Assembly (NCBI RefSeq): GCF_011758805.1 | Contig: NZ_JAANOW010000001.1 | Location: forward strand, 2,728,001-2,792,000 | Reading direction: 5' to 3' | Origin: Mycolicibacterium fluoranthenivorans | GTDB taxonomy: Bacteria > Actinomycetota > Actinomycetes > Mycobacteriales > Mycobacteriaceae | Length of the DNA stretch: 64,000 bases | In this document: positions 7,521 to 15,594 of the stretch, piece by piece | Layout of the letters: each line of letters opens with the position of its first letter | How positions within the stretch are numbered: position 1 is the first letter of the stretch | Made by a program: the position numbers and the translations under genes | Notes under the pieces: model-generated | What the model saw: only the letters and a program-made list of their open reading frames with translations | Told to the model about the DNA's origin: nothing | Database searches by the model: none

Positions 7521-7705
7521 CCATTAGGATTGTTCCACGATCATTCAATACTCGTATTGGGCGCCGGGGCGGCAAAGCCGTAATTCTTGGCATCACCGAT
7601 ATCGAAGGCGTGGAGTATTTCATCCCTATCGTGCCCGAGATCGCCGACGAGGTCGGCCGGCAACTACTGGGCGGCGCCCTGGCGCTGAACGGCTCATTGC
7701 GATGA
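7517..7705 (+). CDS. Small hypothetical element protein
   Basis: 62 residues with alternating strands (IRIVPRSFNTRIGRRGG, AVILGITDIEGVEYFIPIV) and a C-terminal helix. It overlaps both neighbours by ATGA, so it is embedded in a tightly coupled run of small genes (7344-8131). An AAGGA ribosome site sits at 7503-7507. No domain recognised. Confidence 0.5.
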   Translation: MTIRIVPRSFNTRIGRRGGKAVILGITDIEGVEYFIPIVPEIADEVGRQLLGGALALNGSLR

Positions 7706-7941
7706 CCCCCGACGAAATTCAGGCCGAATGGATTCACACCCTGCAAGGGCTAGCCATTCAAGCCGCAGCCGACTATCACGCCGGCATTGTCGACTTCGCG
7801 ATTTTTCAGGAGATTCTGGCCAGCCTATATCTGGCGGTCGACGACAATATCGACCCGACGGCAGAGCAGATAGCCGAGAAGATCAGCGAAATGAATACCG
7901 CGAGCGCATTTATCTCGGCCGGCCGGGCGGGGCGCGAGTAA
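7702..7941 (+). CDS. Small helical acidic element protein
   Basis: 79 residues, acidic and mainly helical (TPDEIQAEWIHTLQGLAIQA, FAIFQEILASLYLAVDD, TAEQIAEKISEMN). It begins in an ATGA overlap with the previous gene. There is no signal, membrane segment or known motif. Acidic small helical proteins next to phage early genes sometimes act as protein-protein inhibitors or anti-repressors, but nothing here specifies that. Confidence 0.5.
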   Translation: MTPDEIQAEWIHTLQGLAIQAAADYHAGIVDFAIFQEILASLYLAVDDNIDPTAEQIAEKISEMNTASAFISAGRAGRE

Positions 7942-7945
7942 TCCG

Positions 7946-8131
7946 ATGGGGAACACACCAACGCCGATTCATTTGTCACGTCGCGCGAACGGCGGCGTGC
8001 AGATAGTGCAGGGTCGAAGCTACGTCATGCTTTCAAAGAATGAGCTAGACGACTTGATCACCGACCTTATTCACTTGCATGGATTGCCCAAGCGGGCAGA
8101 GAAGATGACCGTCGTTGCAGAGCACACGTAA
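7946..8131 (+). CDS. Small hypothetical element protein
   Basis: 61 residues starting ATG 7946, four bases after the preceding stop. The sequence begins with a strand-rich part (THIHLSRRANGGVQIVQGR-like, actual TPIHLSRRANGGVQIVQG) and continues with a helical part (KNELDDLITDLIHLHG). No motif recognised. Position in the coupled early gene run supports it being real. Confidence 0.45.
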   Translation: MGNTPTPIHLSRRANGGVQIVQGRSYVMLSKNELDDLITDLIHLHGLPKRAEKMTVVAEHT

Positions 8132-8144
8132 GCGACCTAGCGAG

Positions 8145-8474
8145 ATGAGCCGGACAGATCCGGCCGGTATCCACTTTCACTCGTTCTGGTCGACTCGGGC
8201 GCACAGTCCCGCGCTGCCCCTGTGGATGCGAATAGTCGCGCTGGCCTACAGCAGTCACGGCAAGAGTGGCCACGCACCGTTCTACCTGTGCGGTGATTCG
8301 ACGCTCCCCGAGATCTTGCACAAGTCCAAGAAGCACATTCAGAAAGAGATCGCACGGGCCATTGAATTGGGGTTCTTGGCCGAGGGTTCGAACATCAACT
8401 GCCTGGTGCTGCCGGATGAGATCTGCGGCGGCGCCGAGGGCCACGCTTTCGGCGAGTGCAAGCTACACCGGTGA
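8145..8474 (+). CDS. Winged-helix DNA-binding protein (phage replication/regulator type)
   Basis: 109 residues from ATG 8145; an in-frame TTG at 8115 is less likely because it overlaps the previous gene. SFWSTRAHSPALPLWMRIVA followed by a winged-helix-like GDSTLPEILHKSKKHIQKEI and ARAIELGFLAEGS resembles actinophage winged-helix proteins found among early genes. The likely role is binding DNA, as a replication initiator or a regulator. Immediately after its stop come three copies of a 19-bp palindrome and a strong promoter, an obvious candidate target. No primase or helicase is present in the element, so if it replicates this would be its only candidate initiator. Confidence 0.6.
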   Translation: MSRTDPAGIHFHSFWSTRAHSPALPLWMRIVALAYSSHGKSGHAPFYLCGDSTLPEILHKSKKHIQKEIARAIELGFLAEGSNINCLVLPDEICGGAEGHAFGECKLHR

Positions 8475-8565
8475 CACTGAATCAGTGTCACCCCGAAGGG
8501 CGCGACCTGCGGAAACGCTAGATTCTGACACTGATTCAGTGTCAAATGACACTGATTTAGTGTCG
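8472..8565. promoter_or_regulatory. Three 19-bp palindromic operators or iterons
   Basis: Near-identical dyads with arms TGACACTGA / TCAGTGTCA around one central base lie at 8472-8490, 8526-8544 and 8547-8565. The first two are perfect; the third has two changes (TTAG, final G). The last two starts are 21 bp apart, two helical turns. They sit just upstream of the promoter at 8576-8605. They may be operators for the structural genes or an iteron-type origin. Confidence 0.8.
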
Positions 8566-8575
8566 CGCATAGCCC

Positions 8576-8605
8576 TTGACCTGCGGCGATGACGCTCGCT
8601 ATAAG
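8576..8605 (+). promoter_or_regulatory. Strong sigma-70-type promoter
   Basis: TTGACC at 8576-8581, an 18-bp spacer, and TATAAG at 8600-8605, reading rightward. Transcription would start near 8612 and run into the tail terminator and tape measure genes. The adjoining palindromes begin 11 bp upstream of the -35 box. Confidence 0.7.
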
Positions 8606-8881
8606 ACTCTCTTTCAGTCCAATTTCGTTTAACGGCGTCTCGATACAGACACGCGCCTACGGCGCGGGGCTATGTGCGGGGCTGGGATTCCCTCCGGGGT
8701 TCGTGGGCTCCGCCTGCGCACGGGGCTTGGTTTCAAGCGCGGGCCATAGAGGTTGACGGCATCGCGGTGCATGACTCGCTGTGCCTGTCCTGCCCCAATG
8801 GCCCGCCAGCGGCGCAGCCGCTATACGTGCGGCACCGATTCGAAGACTCGTTTTACTAGTTACTTACAGGGGGACAAAACC
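8606..8881 (+). other. Untranslated leader of the structural operon
   Basis: About 270 bases between the promoter and the first convincing start. It contains small GC-rich hairpins (for example GCGCC-TAC-GGCGC near 8654) and one 61-codon open frame (8674-8859) without a ribosome site, which I do not accept as a gene. A long structured leader could carry regulation. Confidence 0.4.
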
Positions 8882-9067
8882 TTGCCCGAAGTTCAAATCA
8901 TGGCAACCACGCTCATTCTCGACAATCAGTTTGTCAGGCTGGCAGACGACGGCACCGGCGTAGTCGGTCACATCGATATCGATGGACAGCGGCACATCGT
9001 GCACGTCACCGTGACCCCGACAGGCCCGCGCACGGTGACGCCGGCTCAGTACTGCGCGCGTGACTGA
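8882..9067 (+). CDS. Small phage structural-region protein
   Basis: 61 residues starting at TTG 8882, chosen because AGGGGGA (8868-8874) lies exactly seven bases upstream. The sequence is beta-rich (TLILDNQFVRLADDGTGVVG, HIDIDGQRHIVHVTVTPTG) and ends CARD. It overlaps the tail terminator start by eight bases. It may be a small head-tail or decoration-type protein, but I do not recognise it. Confidence 0.5.
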   Translation: MPEVQIMATTLILDNQFVRLADDGTGVVGHIDIDGQRHIVHVTVTPTGPRTVTPAQYCARD

Positions 9068-9476
9068 CCTACTCGATTGGGCGCCACCCGATGGCGTGGA
9101 GGTGCTGCGCGTCTGGCTGGCGCCGCTGGCAGAGTGCCGCACTGAGCGGCCTGCCGGCGCGGTGCTGCCATTCATCATGGTTCGGCGTACCGGCGGCGGT
9201 GATGACGGCCTGACCGACACCGGCCGCTATCAGGTCAGTGTGTTCGATGAAACCGAAGTCAAGGCAATGGCGTTCAGCGCGACTGTGCATCGCCGGGTGC
9301 GCCTTCTTGCCGGCCGGTTCGCCGGCCCACAGGCAGTCGCACTCCCCGGCGGCGATGTGCACGCCGACGACCTCCGAACGATCGAGAGCTTCCGGCCCGA
9401 ACCGTATGGCGCAGAGCCAACCGTCTACCGCGTGCGCGCGGTCTATGAAGCACACCTGCGGCTTTCGGCCGCCTAG
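9060..9476 (+). CDS. Tail terminator / tail completion protein
   Basis: 138 residues (GTG 9060). The pattern VEVLRVWLAPLAECRTERP, LPFIMVRRTGGGDD, YQVSVFDETEVKAMAFSATV with a late HRRVRLLA helix and a final VYRVRAVYEAHLRL strand is that of tail terminator proteins of actinophage siphoviruses (gpU/gp10-like neck fold). These proteins cap the tail tube and join it to the head. It is the first recognisable gene of the operon driven from 8576. In a normal siphophage the tail tube and the frameshifted chaperone genes would follow, but here they are absent and a structured non-coding stretch follows instead. Confidence 0.65.
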   Translation: MTDLLDWAPPDGVEVLRVWLAPLAECRTERPAGAVLPFIMVRRTGGGDDGLTDTGRYQVSVFDETEVKAMAFSATVHRRVRLLAGRFAGPQAVALPGGDVHADDLRTIESFRPEPYGAEPTVYRVRAVYEAHLRLSAA

Positions 9477-9768
9477 AAACTTTGGCGGGTTTTTCTAGGA
9501 ATCTAGGCGGCCTTAGGAACCTCCTAGATGCCGACGTTTCTCCCCCGCCAAGCCCCCGCCGCGTCGACCCAAGGGGAGTCGACAGCAGCCGTCGAGTTGC
9601 CACTAATCCGTTTGTTCGGGAGTCGGTTGCAGCGGCGGGGGCACCCCAAACTCTCCAGGCCCGGAATCCCGGCGGCCTAACCCATCACACCCGATGCGCC
9701 CGTACGTCGCCACAGCGCGCCGCTAGAGGGCGGCAATCGGCATGCACAAATGAAGGGGGGCAACCCCA
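9467..9768 (+). other. Structured non-coding stretch where tail-tube genes would be
   Basis: About 300 bases with long inverted repeats: GGCCGCCTAG (9467-9476, ending at the stop codon) pairs with 9503-9512, and GCCCCCGCCGC (9552-9562) pairs perfectly with 9632-9642, enclosing GTCGAC repeats. Short CTAGG/TAGGAA units recur at 9494-9530. No supported coding frame; the 110-codon frame from 9482 has no ribosome site. It ends with GAAGGGGGG (9752-9760), the tape measure ribosome site. Confidence 0.55.
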
Positions 9769-12700
9769 TTGGCTAAAACACCCGTTGTTGGCGTCGCCAT
9801 CAAAGCGAAGGTAGACGAGCGCGCTTTACAGCAGTCCCAGGGCCAAGTTGTCGCGTCTACGGCGAAGGTGGCGAACGCTGCCGCCGCGAATTTTCAGCAA
9901 GAGTTTCATAAGCGCGCCGGCCTCGACCCGTCGCGACTAGTCAACCCGGCCCAGTTCGGCGCTCAAGGCCAGCGGGCAGGCAAAGCGATGGGCGACAGCG
10001 CGGCCGACGCCATCAAGCGGGGCGACTTTCAAGGCGCGGCTCGCGCCGGCGCGCGCTCATTCTCCGTGGAGTTCGAGAAGGCGGCGCGACCTAGGGTCGA
10101 TATCGACACTCGCCAGACGCGGCAGTCCGGCCGCTCGGCGGGAGACGAGTTCGCCGACGGCTTTAGCGGCGCCGGCGGTCTAATGCGCCTAGCGGGCAAG
10201 GGCGGGCCGATCGCCGGGGCACTCATCGCGGCGGTCGGTGTCGCGGTGAAAACGATCAAACCCATGATCGAAGATGCGATGAAGGTTGAGGCGTCCATCG
10301 CGCAGGACCAGTCCAGGCTCGGCGCTGGCAACGCCCAGATGCGCCAGATTCGTAACGCCGCAACGAATGCGTGGGGCAAGAACTCCGGTTCGTCGATCGA
10401 AGGCAACGTCTCGACCGCGGTTACTGCGGTGCAAGCCGGCTTGGCGCCGGACCAAGACACGATCACCTCGCTCAACACGGTGAGCACGATTCTCGGTGTC
10501 GAGATCCCCGAGGCCGCCCGATCCGCAGGGCAGTTGATCCGAAACGGTTTGGCGAACAACGCAAAAGATGCGTTCGACATCATCGTGTCCGGTCAGCGGG
10601 AAGGCCTGAACGTTTCGGGCGACTGGCTGGACACGCTCAATGAGTATTCAACGCAGTTCAGGAAATTGGGTCTCAGCGGTGCTGATTCTATCGGCCTGCT
10701 CAAGCAGGGCCTGGAAGGTGGCGCGCGCGACACCGACAAGGTTGCCGACGCGCTGAAAGAGTTTTCAATCCGCGCGGTCGACGGCTCCAAGCAAACGACT
10801 CAAGCGTTTGAAGCATTGGGATTCAACGCCACCGACACGGCCGACGTTCTGGCGAAGGGTGGCGGTGTCGCCCGCGATGCCTTCGCCCAAGTGCTGGACC
10901 GCATCCGCGGAATTCAAGATCCGTTGGTACAGGCCAAGATTGCCGTGGCGCTTATGGGCACCCAGGCCGAAGACCTCGGCGACGCCTTCAAAAAGATCAA
11001 CCTGCACAACGCAGCAGATTCAATCAAGGAAGTGCAGGGCGCCACCCAGAACGCCGCCGACACCGCGTTGAAGACCAGCCAGAATGAGTGGGCCACGGCC
11101 GGCCGCAACATCGAATCGATGTGGGCAAAGGTCAAACAGTCCATGAATTTCGCGGACTGGTTCAGCGGCATCCCGAAGGCATTCAACGACCTGTTTGCGG
11201 ACGCTCCGAAGCTGACCCCGGGCGTACCCGGTGTGCCCGTCACAGGGCCACGTCTCCAAGGCCCCGGCATTCCGGGCTCGATCACATTGCCGATCAACGG
11301 GGCACCGGGCGTCGCCAGCGGCAACCCGCTAGACATCATCACGGGCGGTGTCACCGGTACCAACTTTTACAAGAGCTGGTACGGCCAGGCGGCGCCGCAG
11401 GCCCCGCCAACTCAGATCACACCGAATGCACTTACCGACCCGTCACTAGCGGACAGCGGCGGCAGCGGCGGTGACAAGAAGCTGCAACTGCCCACACTCC
11501 CGTACGCCCAGGGTGCGCCGCAAGATTTTCTTGCACAGCAGGGTATTCCGATCACGTCATCCACGTTCAGCGCTGCCCAATCCGCGCTGGAAGCAAAGCA
11601 GCGCGTGGAACAGTTGACCTCGGATGTCAACACGCTGGAGAAGGCGAACACCGAGGACCAGGGCGACCTGGTCTCGAAGCGCAACGATCTCTTGAAGGCG
11701 CAGCAAGACCAGACGAAGGCGTTCATGTCCCTGCAAGATTCGGCCAAATCAGCGACCGAATCGTTTGCGAAGACTATGGGCGACGCCACCGACGGACTCG
11801 CTGATATCGGCGCAAAGCTCGATTCCGATCTGGGTTTCTCCAAGGGCCTTCCGGGGCTGGCGGACAACTTGGTCCGGTTCCTGGCCAACCTGGCGACCGC
11901 ACCGATACAGGGCGTGCTCGCGGCTATCGCCAATCCACGTGGCGCCGGCACTCCGCAGCAGAGCTATGCGAACTACGCGGTACAGAATCAGGCCGCGCCG
12001 TACTCGCCTGGCGCCGCGAAGGCCGGCGAATCCAATAGGGATTTCGCGCACCGGGTGATGCAGCCGTTCTTTGAGCAGCAGGGCCTCACGGTCGGCGATC
12101 ACGCCGCAGACAAGTTCGGCGAGCACCAGAACGGCGCGCTCGACATCATGGTGGACAGCATCGCCCAAGGCAACAAAGTCCTACAGCAGGTGTTGGCGGA
12201 CCCGAATGTCTACGGCGCGATCTTCAACAATCAGGCGTACGGATACGGGCAAGGCCCCGGTGCACGTCCATACAGCGGCGGCAATACCGGCGATCCGACG
12301 CAAGATCACCTGAACCACGTCCACGCCTGGTACAAGCCAGGTGGGTCGAACAACATCACCCCTGGCGCGGCCGGTCTCCCGTCGGGGACGATTCCGACTG
12401 CAACACCCGCACCTGCTAGTACGTGGTGGTCGCCGCAGACAAGCGCGCCGGCCGACCCACCCGCGCCGGGTACTGCATTGCCGGCCCCGGGCACCTTCCC
12501 GGGTGGTGGCTCAATGTTGCCGGGTGCTGGCATGCCGCAGGCGTTTGGCCAGGGTGGAACCACCCCGTCCTACGCTCCGACCACACCGTCAGAACAGGCG
12601 CAGCCGTCTTGGCAACCCAACGGTGGTGGGCTCGGCATCGGTGGTGGACTGCTCGGCATGGCGATGCAGGCCGGTAGCGCTGCCGCTGGTGTCATGGCGC

Positions 12701-13092
12701 CAGGTGTCGGCCAGGCCGGCGCGATGGCCGCTCAGATGGGCCTTGAAGCGATCAATAAAACAATCGCGTTCGGTGGCAAGGCTGCCGCGATCGGCGTTCA
12801 GGGATTGATGGACGCGTTCGCGGTATCCGACCCCGACGGCGGCGGCAATGGTGGCCAGAGTTCATGGCTGACAAGGATTGTCGGCGGTCTGGCCAGCGTT
12901 CGGCCGGCCGGCGCTCCGAACGCCGCCGGTAAGTCCGACGAGCAGTCGAAGGCCGACCCGAACGCGCCGCAGCAGCAAGGGCAGCTAGGCCAGGGCGTGA
13001 ACATCACGAACAACCTGCACCTACTCCCGAACCGCCAGACCGGCCAGGCGTTGACCAACGAACTCAACACCCTGCAGGCGCAAGCGCAGTAG
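9769..13092 (+). CDS. Tail tape measure protein with C-terminal peptidase-like domain
   Basis: 1107 residues from TTG 9769 (GAAGGGGGG site eight bases upstream). Residues 1-110 are Ala-rich and helical. ~125-180 is hydrophobic (GGPIAGALIAAVGVAVKTIK). ~185-420 is a TP901-type tape measure core with helices and the FEALGFNATDTADVLAKGG signature. ~590-670 is coiled coil. ~760-860 looks like a cell-wall peptidase insert (FAHRVMQPFFEQQGL, HLNHVHAWYKPG, with candidate zinc-ligand histidines). ~950-1000 has a second hydrophobic block. It sets siphophage tail length; by the usual 1.5 angstrom per residue, roughly 160 nm. No tube gene accompanies it, so a helper tube would be needed. Confidence 0.9.
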   Translation: MAKTPVVGVAIKAKVDERALQQSQGQVVASTAKVANAAAANFQQEFHKRAGLDPSRLVNPAQFGAQGQRAGKAMGDSAADAIKRGDFQGAARAGARSFSVEFEKAARPRVDIDTRQTRQSGRSAGDEFADGFSGAGGLMRLAGKGGPIAGALIAAVGVAVKTIKPMIEDAMKVEASIAQDQSRLGAGNAQMRQIRNAATNAWGKNSGSSIEGNVSTAVTAVQAGLAPDQDTITSLNTVSTILGVEIPEAARSAGQLIRNGLANNAKDAFDIIVSGQREGLNVSGDWLDTLNEYSTQFRKLGLSGADSIGLLKQGLEGGARDTDKVADALKEFSIRAVDGSKQTTQAFEALGFNATDTADVLAKGGGVARDAFAQVLDRIRGIQDPLVQAKIAVALMGTQAEDLGDAFKKINLHNAADSIKEVQGATQNAADTALKTSQNEWATAGRNIESMWAKVKQSMNFADWFSGIPKAFNDLFADAPKLTPGVPGVPVTGPRLQGPGIPGSITLPINGAPGVASGNPLDIITGGVTGTNFYKSWYGQAAPQAPPTQITPNALTDPSLADSGGSGGDKKLQLPTLPYAQGAPQDFLAQQGIPITSSTFSAAQSALEAKQRVEQLTSDVNTLEKANTEDQGDLVSKRNDLLKAQQDQTKAFMSLQDSAKSATESFAKTMGDATDGLADIGAKLDSDLGFSKGLPGLADNLVRFLANLATAPIQGVLAAIANPRGAGTPQQSYANYAVQNQAAPYSPGAAKAGESNRDFAHRVMQPFFEQQGLTVGDHAADKFGEHQNGALDIMVDSIAQGNKVLQQVLADPNVYGAIFNNQAYGYGQGPGARPYSGGNTGDPTQDHLNHVHAWYKPGGSNNITPGAAGLPSGTIPTATPAPASTWWSPQTSAPADPPAPGTALPAPGTFPGGGSMLPGAGMPQAFGQGGTTPSYAPTTPSEQAQPSWQPNGGGLGIGGGLLGMAMQAGSAAAGVMAPGVGQAGAMAAQMGLEAINKTIAFGGKAAAIGVQGLMDAFAVSDPDGGGNGGQSSWLTRIVGGLASVRPAGAPNAAGKSDEQSKADPNAPQQQGQLGQGVNITNNLHLLPNRQTGQALTNELNTLQAQAQ

Positions 13093-13110
13093 ACGACTAG
13101 CCGAAGGGAA

Positions 13111-13305
13111 TTGAAGCAAACATTGAGTGATCACAATTGGACAGCCGAGGCGATCCGGGAGGACTCCGAACGTGACCTGTTCTTCACCGTCTGTGCCTGT
13201 GCTGATTACCTCCGTGGCCTGATCGATCGGGAGACCTTCGAAGAGGTCACCGGGCCTATGGCTGACCGGGCCGCGTTCCGTCGAATCATGAAGCAACTCA
13301 TCTGA
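13111..13305 (+). CDS. Small acidic protein after the tape measure gene
   Basis: 64 residues from TTG 13111 (or TTG 13123; neither spacing to the GAAGGGA site at 13103 is ideal). Helical: EAIREDSERDLFFTVCACAD, YLRGLIDRETFEEVTG, DRAAFRRIMKQLI. No domain recognised. It is the last gene before the strong hairpin at 13341, so it closes the tail transcription unit. Confidence 0.5.
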   Translation: MKQTLSDHNWTAEAIREDSERDLFFTVCACADYLRGLIDRETFEEVTGPMADRAAFRRIMKQLI

Positions 13306-13340
13306 GCACCCGGCAGGCGCAAGCCCAGTAATCGACTGGC

Positions 13341-13381
13341 AGAAGGGCCGGCACTCCAGTTTTGCGAGTGCCGGCCCTTCT
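13341..13381 (+). terminator. Perfect 16-bp hairpin terminator
   Basis: Arms AGAAGGGCCGGCACTC (13341-13356) and its exact complement (13366-13381) around a 9-base loop. It has no U-tract, as is common in mycobacteria. It separates the tail genes from the head genes and is in the noncoding gap before the HNH gene. Confidence 0.75.
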
Positions 13382-13405
13382 GCTGTGCCCGAAAGGATCT
13401 GACTC

Positions 13406-13690
13406 ATGGCCCAGAAGCCTTGCCTGGAAACAGGTTGCCGCGCTTTCGCAAAACCTGGCCGGCCCCGCTGCGGGCCACACGACAAGCAATGGCGCGGCAA
13501 GCGCTGGGAACACCCTGCCTTCAAGGCATGGGGAGACCCGAGCGGCACATGCTCGCTACAGATCCGTTGTGACGGTGCGCGGTCCGATACCTGGCACCAC
13601 ATCGATGGCGACGCCACAAACCACAAGCTCGACAACAAAGCACCAGCATGCCGGCGCTGCAACTCTGCGGAAGGGGGAAAGCCCTATTAG
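13406..13690 (+). CDS. HNH endonuclease
   Basis: 94 residues. Zinc-type cysteines (PCLETGC, RCGPH, QIRC, ACRRC) frame the HNH motif: H in TWHHIDGD, N in NHKLDN and the final PACRRCNSAEGG. Small HNH proteins next to terminase genes are needed for DNA packaging in many cos-type HK97-like phages, where they nick with the large terminase. It is a standard member of capsid-forming satellite packaging modules. ATG 13406 has GAAAGGA at 13391-13397. It overlaps the next gene by the sequence ATTAG. Confidence 0.88.
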   Translation: MAQKPCLETGCRAFAKPGRPRCGPHDKQWRGKRWEHPAFKAWGDPSGTCSLQIRCDGARSDTWHHIDGDATNHKLDNKAPACRRCNSAEGGKPY

Positions 13691-14027
13691 CGACAAAGAA
13701 CTACTGAAAGCCTTGCGCGAAGCGATGGCCGAAAACGACGACCTGCGCGAGAACCTTTACGAAATCGGCGATGAAGTCGGCGACGTTGCCAAGGTCATCG
13801 CCCCCGAGGACGAGGGCACCTTCCGGGACAGCATTGAGGTCCGGCGCGTCAAGTACCGGAAACTCGGAAAAACCACGCAGGTCGCTAAAGTGGTCAGCAC
13901 CGATGACCCGGCCAAGGTGGCGACGCTCATCTATGGCCGAGGCGAGGACGAAGAGTCGGGTGCCACTCCAGCGTTCGACGTATGGCGCAGAACGGCGGCA
14001 GTGTTCAACTCGCCGCCTGACGACTAG
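13686..14027 (+). CDS. HK97 gp10-like neck protein, probable ATT start
   Basis: About 113 residues. No ATG, GTG or TTG with a ribosome site fits; ATT 13686 lies nine bases after GGAAGGGGGAAA, overlaps the HNH stop (ATTAG), and gives the whole domain. A shorter product from ATG 13725 is possible. An N-terminal helix (DKELLKALREAMAENDDLRE) is followed by APEDEGTFRDSIEVRRV and a C-terminal ATLIYGRGEDEESGATPAFD. This is the layout of HK97 gp10-type tail-completion proteins, although the position before the large terminase is where a small terminase would be expected, and that remains an alternative. Confidence 0.6.
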   Translation: MSDKELLKALREAMAENDDLRENLYEIGDEVGDVAKVIAPEDEGTFRDSIEVRRVKYRKLGKTTQVAKVVSTDDPAKVATLIYGRGEDEESGATPAFDVWRRTAAVFNSPPDD

Positions 14028-15412
14028 TGGCCCTCAAGGCCGGCCCAAAGGTACGCGCAGACCTTAAACAACTACCACCCGCTCAAGAGCCGGTCCAATG
14101 GCTAGAGAGCGTCACGGGCGAGCTGTACCCGTGGCAGCGCGACCTGGTCGAGAAACTGAGCTGCCCAGAGCGACCCCGCAGTTACTACGCGCAGATTGCG
14201 CGCAAGAACGGAAAGAGCCGGGCGGCAGCATGTTTAGCCCTCGCAGAGATCTGCCTCAAGCAGCAACGCCACGTCTACGCCGTATCTGATTCGGTGCGGA
14301 GCCTGGACAGTGTCCTAACCCAAGAACTACGGGACATTATTGCCGGCAGTGAGCTACGCGACTCGCTATGGCCATTCAAAGACCGCATCGAATGCCCCGA
14401 GACCGGCAGCTTCATCAAGTTCGTGCCGAACAAGTACCAAGCGGCGCAAGGCGTTAACCCACACCTCGTTCTAGCCGACGAAGTGCACCTACTCTCAGCA
14501 GAGGTGTGGTCGGGCATGATGCAGGCCGGCCGCGCACGAAACGACTTCCTACTGTTCGGTGTCTCTACGCCCGGGTATGACCTCACCAGTCACGCCCACG
14601 GCCTGTACCAACAGGTGAAGGCCGGCACCCTCCCCGGCACGATCTACGAGGCAGACCCGGCGCTACCACTAGACGACCGGGACAACTGGCGCCGCGCCAA
14701 CCCGCTACACGACCATCTGCCCAGCTTCGCCGACGCGCTCGAATACGACTTTCTGCACCTGCCCGAACACGAGTTCCGTCGGTTCGCCCTCGGCCAGTGG
14801 ACCGCCACTGCCTCGGCCTGGCTGCCCTACGGCGCATGGGACGACCTGGCCCACCACCGCGAGCTACCACCCGCAGGCGCCCGCGTATGGCTCGGGTTCG
14901 ATGGTTCATATAGCGGTGACAGCACGGCCCTAGTCGGATGCACGAGCGAGGGCCACATCTTTGTGGTGGGCGCATGGGAGAAGCCAGGTGCCAAAGACTG
15001 GCGCGTGCCACGTGATGACGTGATGCAGACGGTTGAGAGCGCGTTCAGTCATTGGGACGTGCGAGAGCTGGCCTGCGACCCGCCGTACTGGCAGAGCGAG
15101 ATCGCCCAATGGTCCGCTCGCTGGCCCAACCGTGTCGTGGAGATCCCTACCTATAGCCGTGCACGTATGGCGCCGGCCTGCACAGGGTTCTATGCCGCAG
15201 TGATGGACGCCAAGCTGACCCATGACGGGGACAAGCGACTGGCCCGCCACCTTGCCAACTGCCACGTGGTGAACAGCCCGCAGGGCGACGTGATCACCAA
15301 GGCCGATAAGGACTCGCCGGCAAAGATCGACCTGGCGGTGGCCGCAGTGCTCGCGCACTCGCGGGCCAGCATCAACGTCACAAAGCCCAAGGCCAAGGCG
15401 TTCGTGCTGTAG
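14027..15412 (+). CDS. terL: Terminase large subunit
   Basis: 461 residues from GTG 14027, overlapping the previous stop by one base. The ATPase domain has Walker A-like ARKNGKSR (58-65) and Walker B LVLADE (145-150) with the catalytic glutamate. The RNase-H-like nuclease domain has D289 (GFDGSYSGDS), D348 (ACDPPYW) and D432 (KIDLAVA). It packages DNA into the capsid through the portal and cuts it. Full length and apparently intact. It is followed by a 182-base gap before the portal gene. Confidence 0.95.
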   Translation: MALKAGPKVRADLKQLPPAQEPVQWLESVTGELYPWQRDLVEKLSCPERPRSYYAQIARKNGKSRAAACLALAEICLKQQRHVYAVSDSVRSLDSVLTQELRDIIAGSELRDSLWPFKDRIECPETGSFIKFVPNKYQAAQGVNPHLVLADEVHLLSAEVWSGMMQAGRARNDFLLFGVSTPGYDLTSHAHGLYQQVKAGTLPGTIYEADPALPLDDRDNWRRANPLHDHLPSFADALEYDFLHLPEHEFRRFALGQWTATASAWLPYGAWDDLAHHRELPPAGARVWLGFDGSYSGDSTALVGCTSEGHIFVVGAWEKPGAKDWRVPRDDVMQTVESAFSHWDVRELACDPPYWQSEIAQWSARWPNRVVEIPTYSRARMAPACTGFYAAVMDAKLTHDGDKRLARHLANCHVVNSPQGDVITKADKDSPAKIDLAVAAVLAHSRASINVTKPKAKAFVL

Positions 15413-15594
15413 CAAACACGGGCGGTCGAGGCGGTCGCGCGGCATAACTGCAGGTCAACACCCACGCACGCACGCCAAGCCGCTGACCTGCGAAAACTTC
15501 GGAACGCATCGCCCCTGGTCGACCCCGGGAGGCGTTTCTTCTCTCTCTCACCGCGCCGGCGGCCCCGGCCCAGCAAACTTCAGGAGCAAATGAT

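Noticed and set aside
8674..8859. 61-codon ORF in the leader of the structural operon
   Set aside because: No ribosome site, odd composition; the following TTG 8882 has a perfect site. Could only be a leader peptide if shown experimentally.
9482..9814. 110-codon ORF between tail terminator and tape measure
   Set aside because: No ribosome site, low-complexity Arg/Pro-rich product, overlaps the tape measure start out of frame; long inverted repeats explain the region better.
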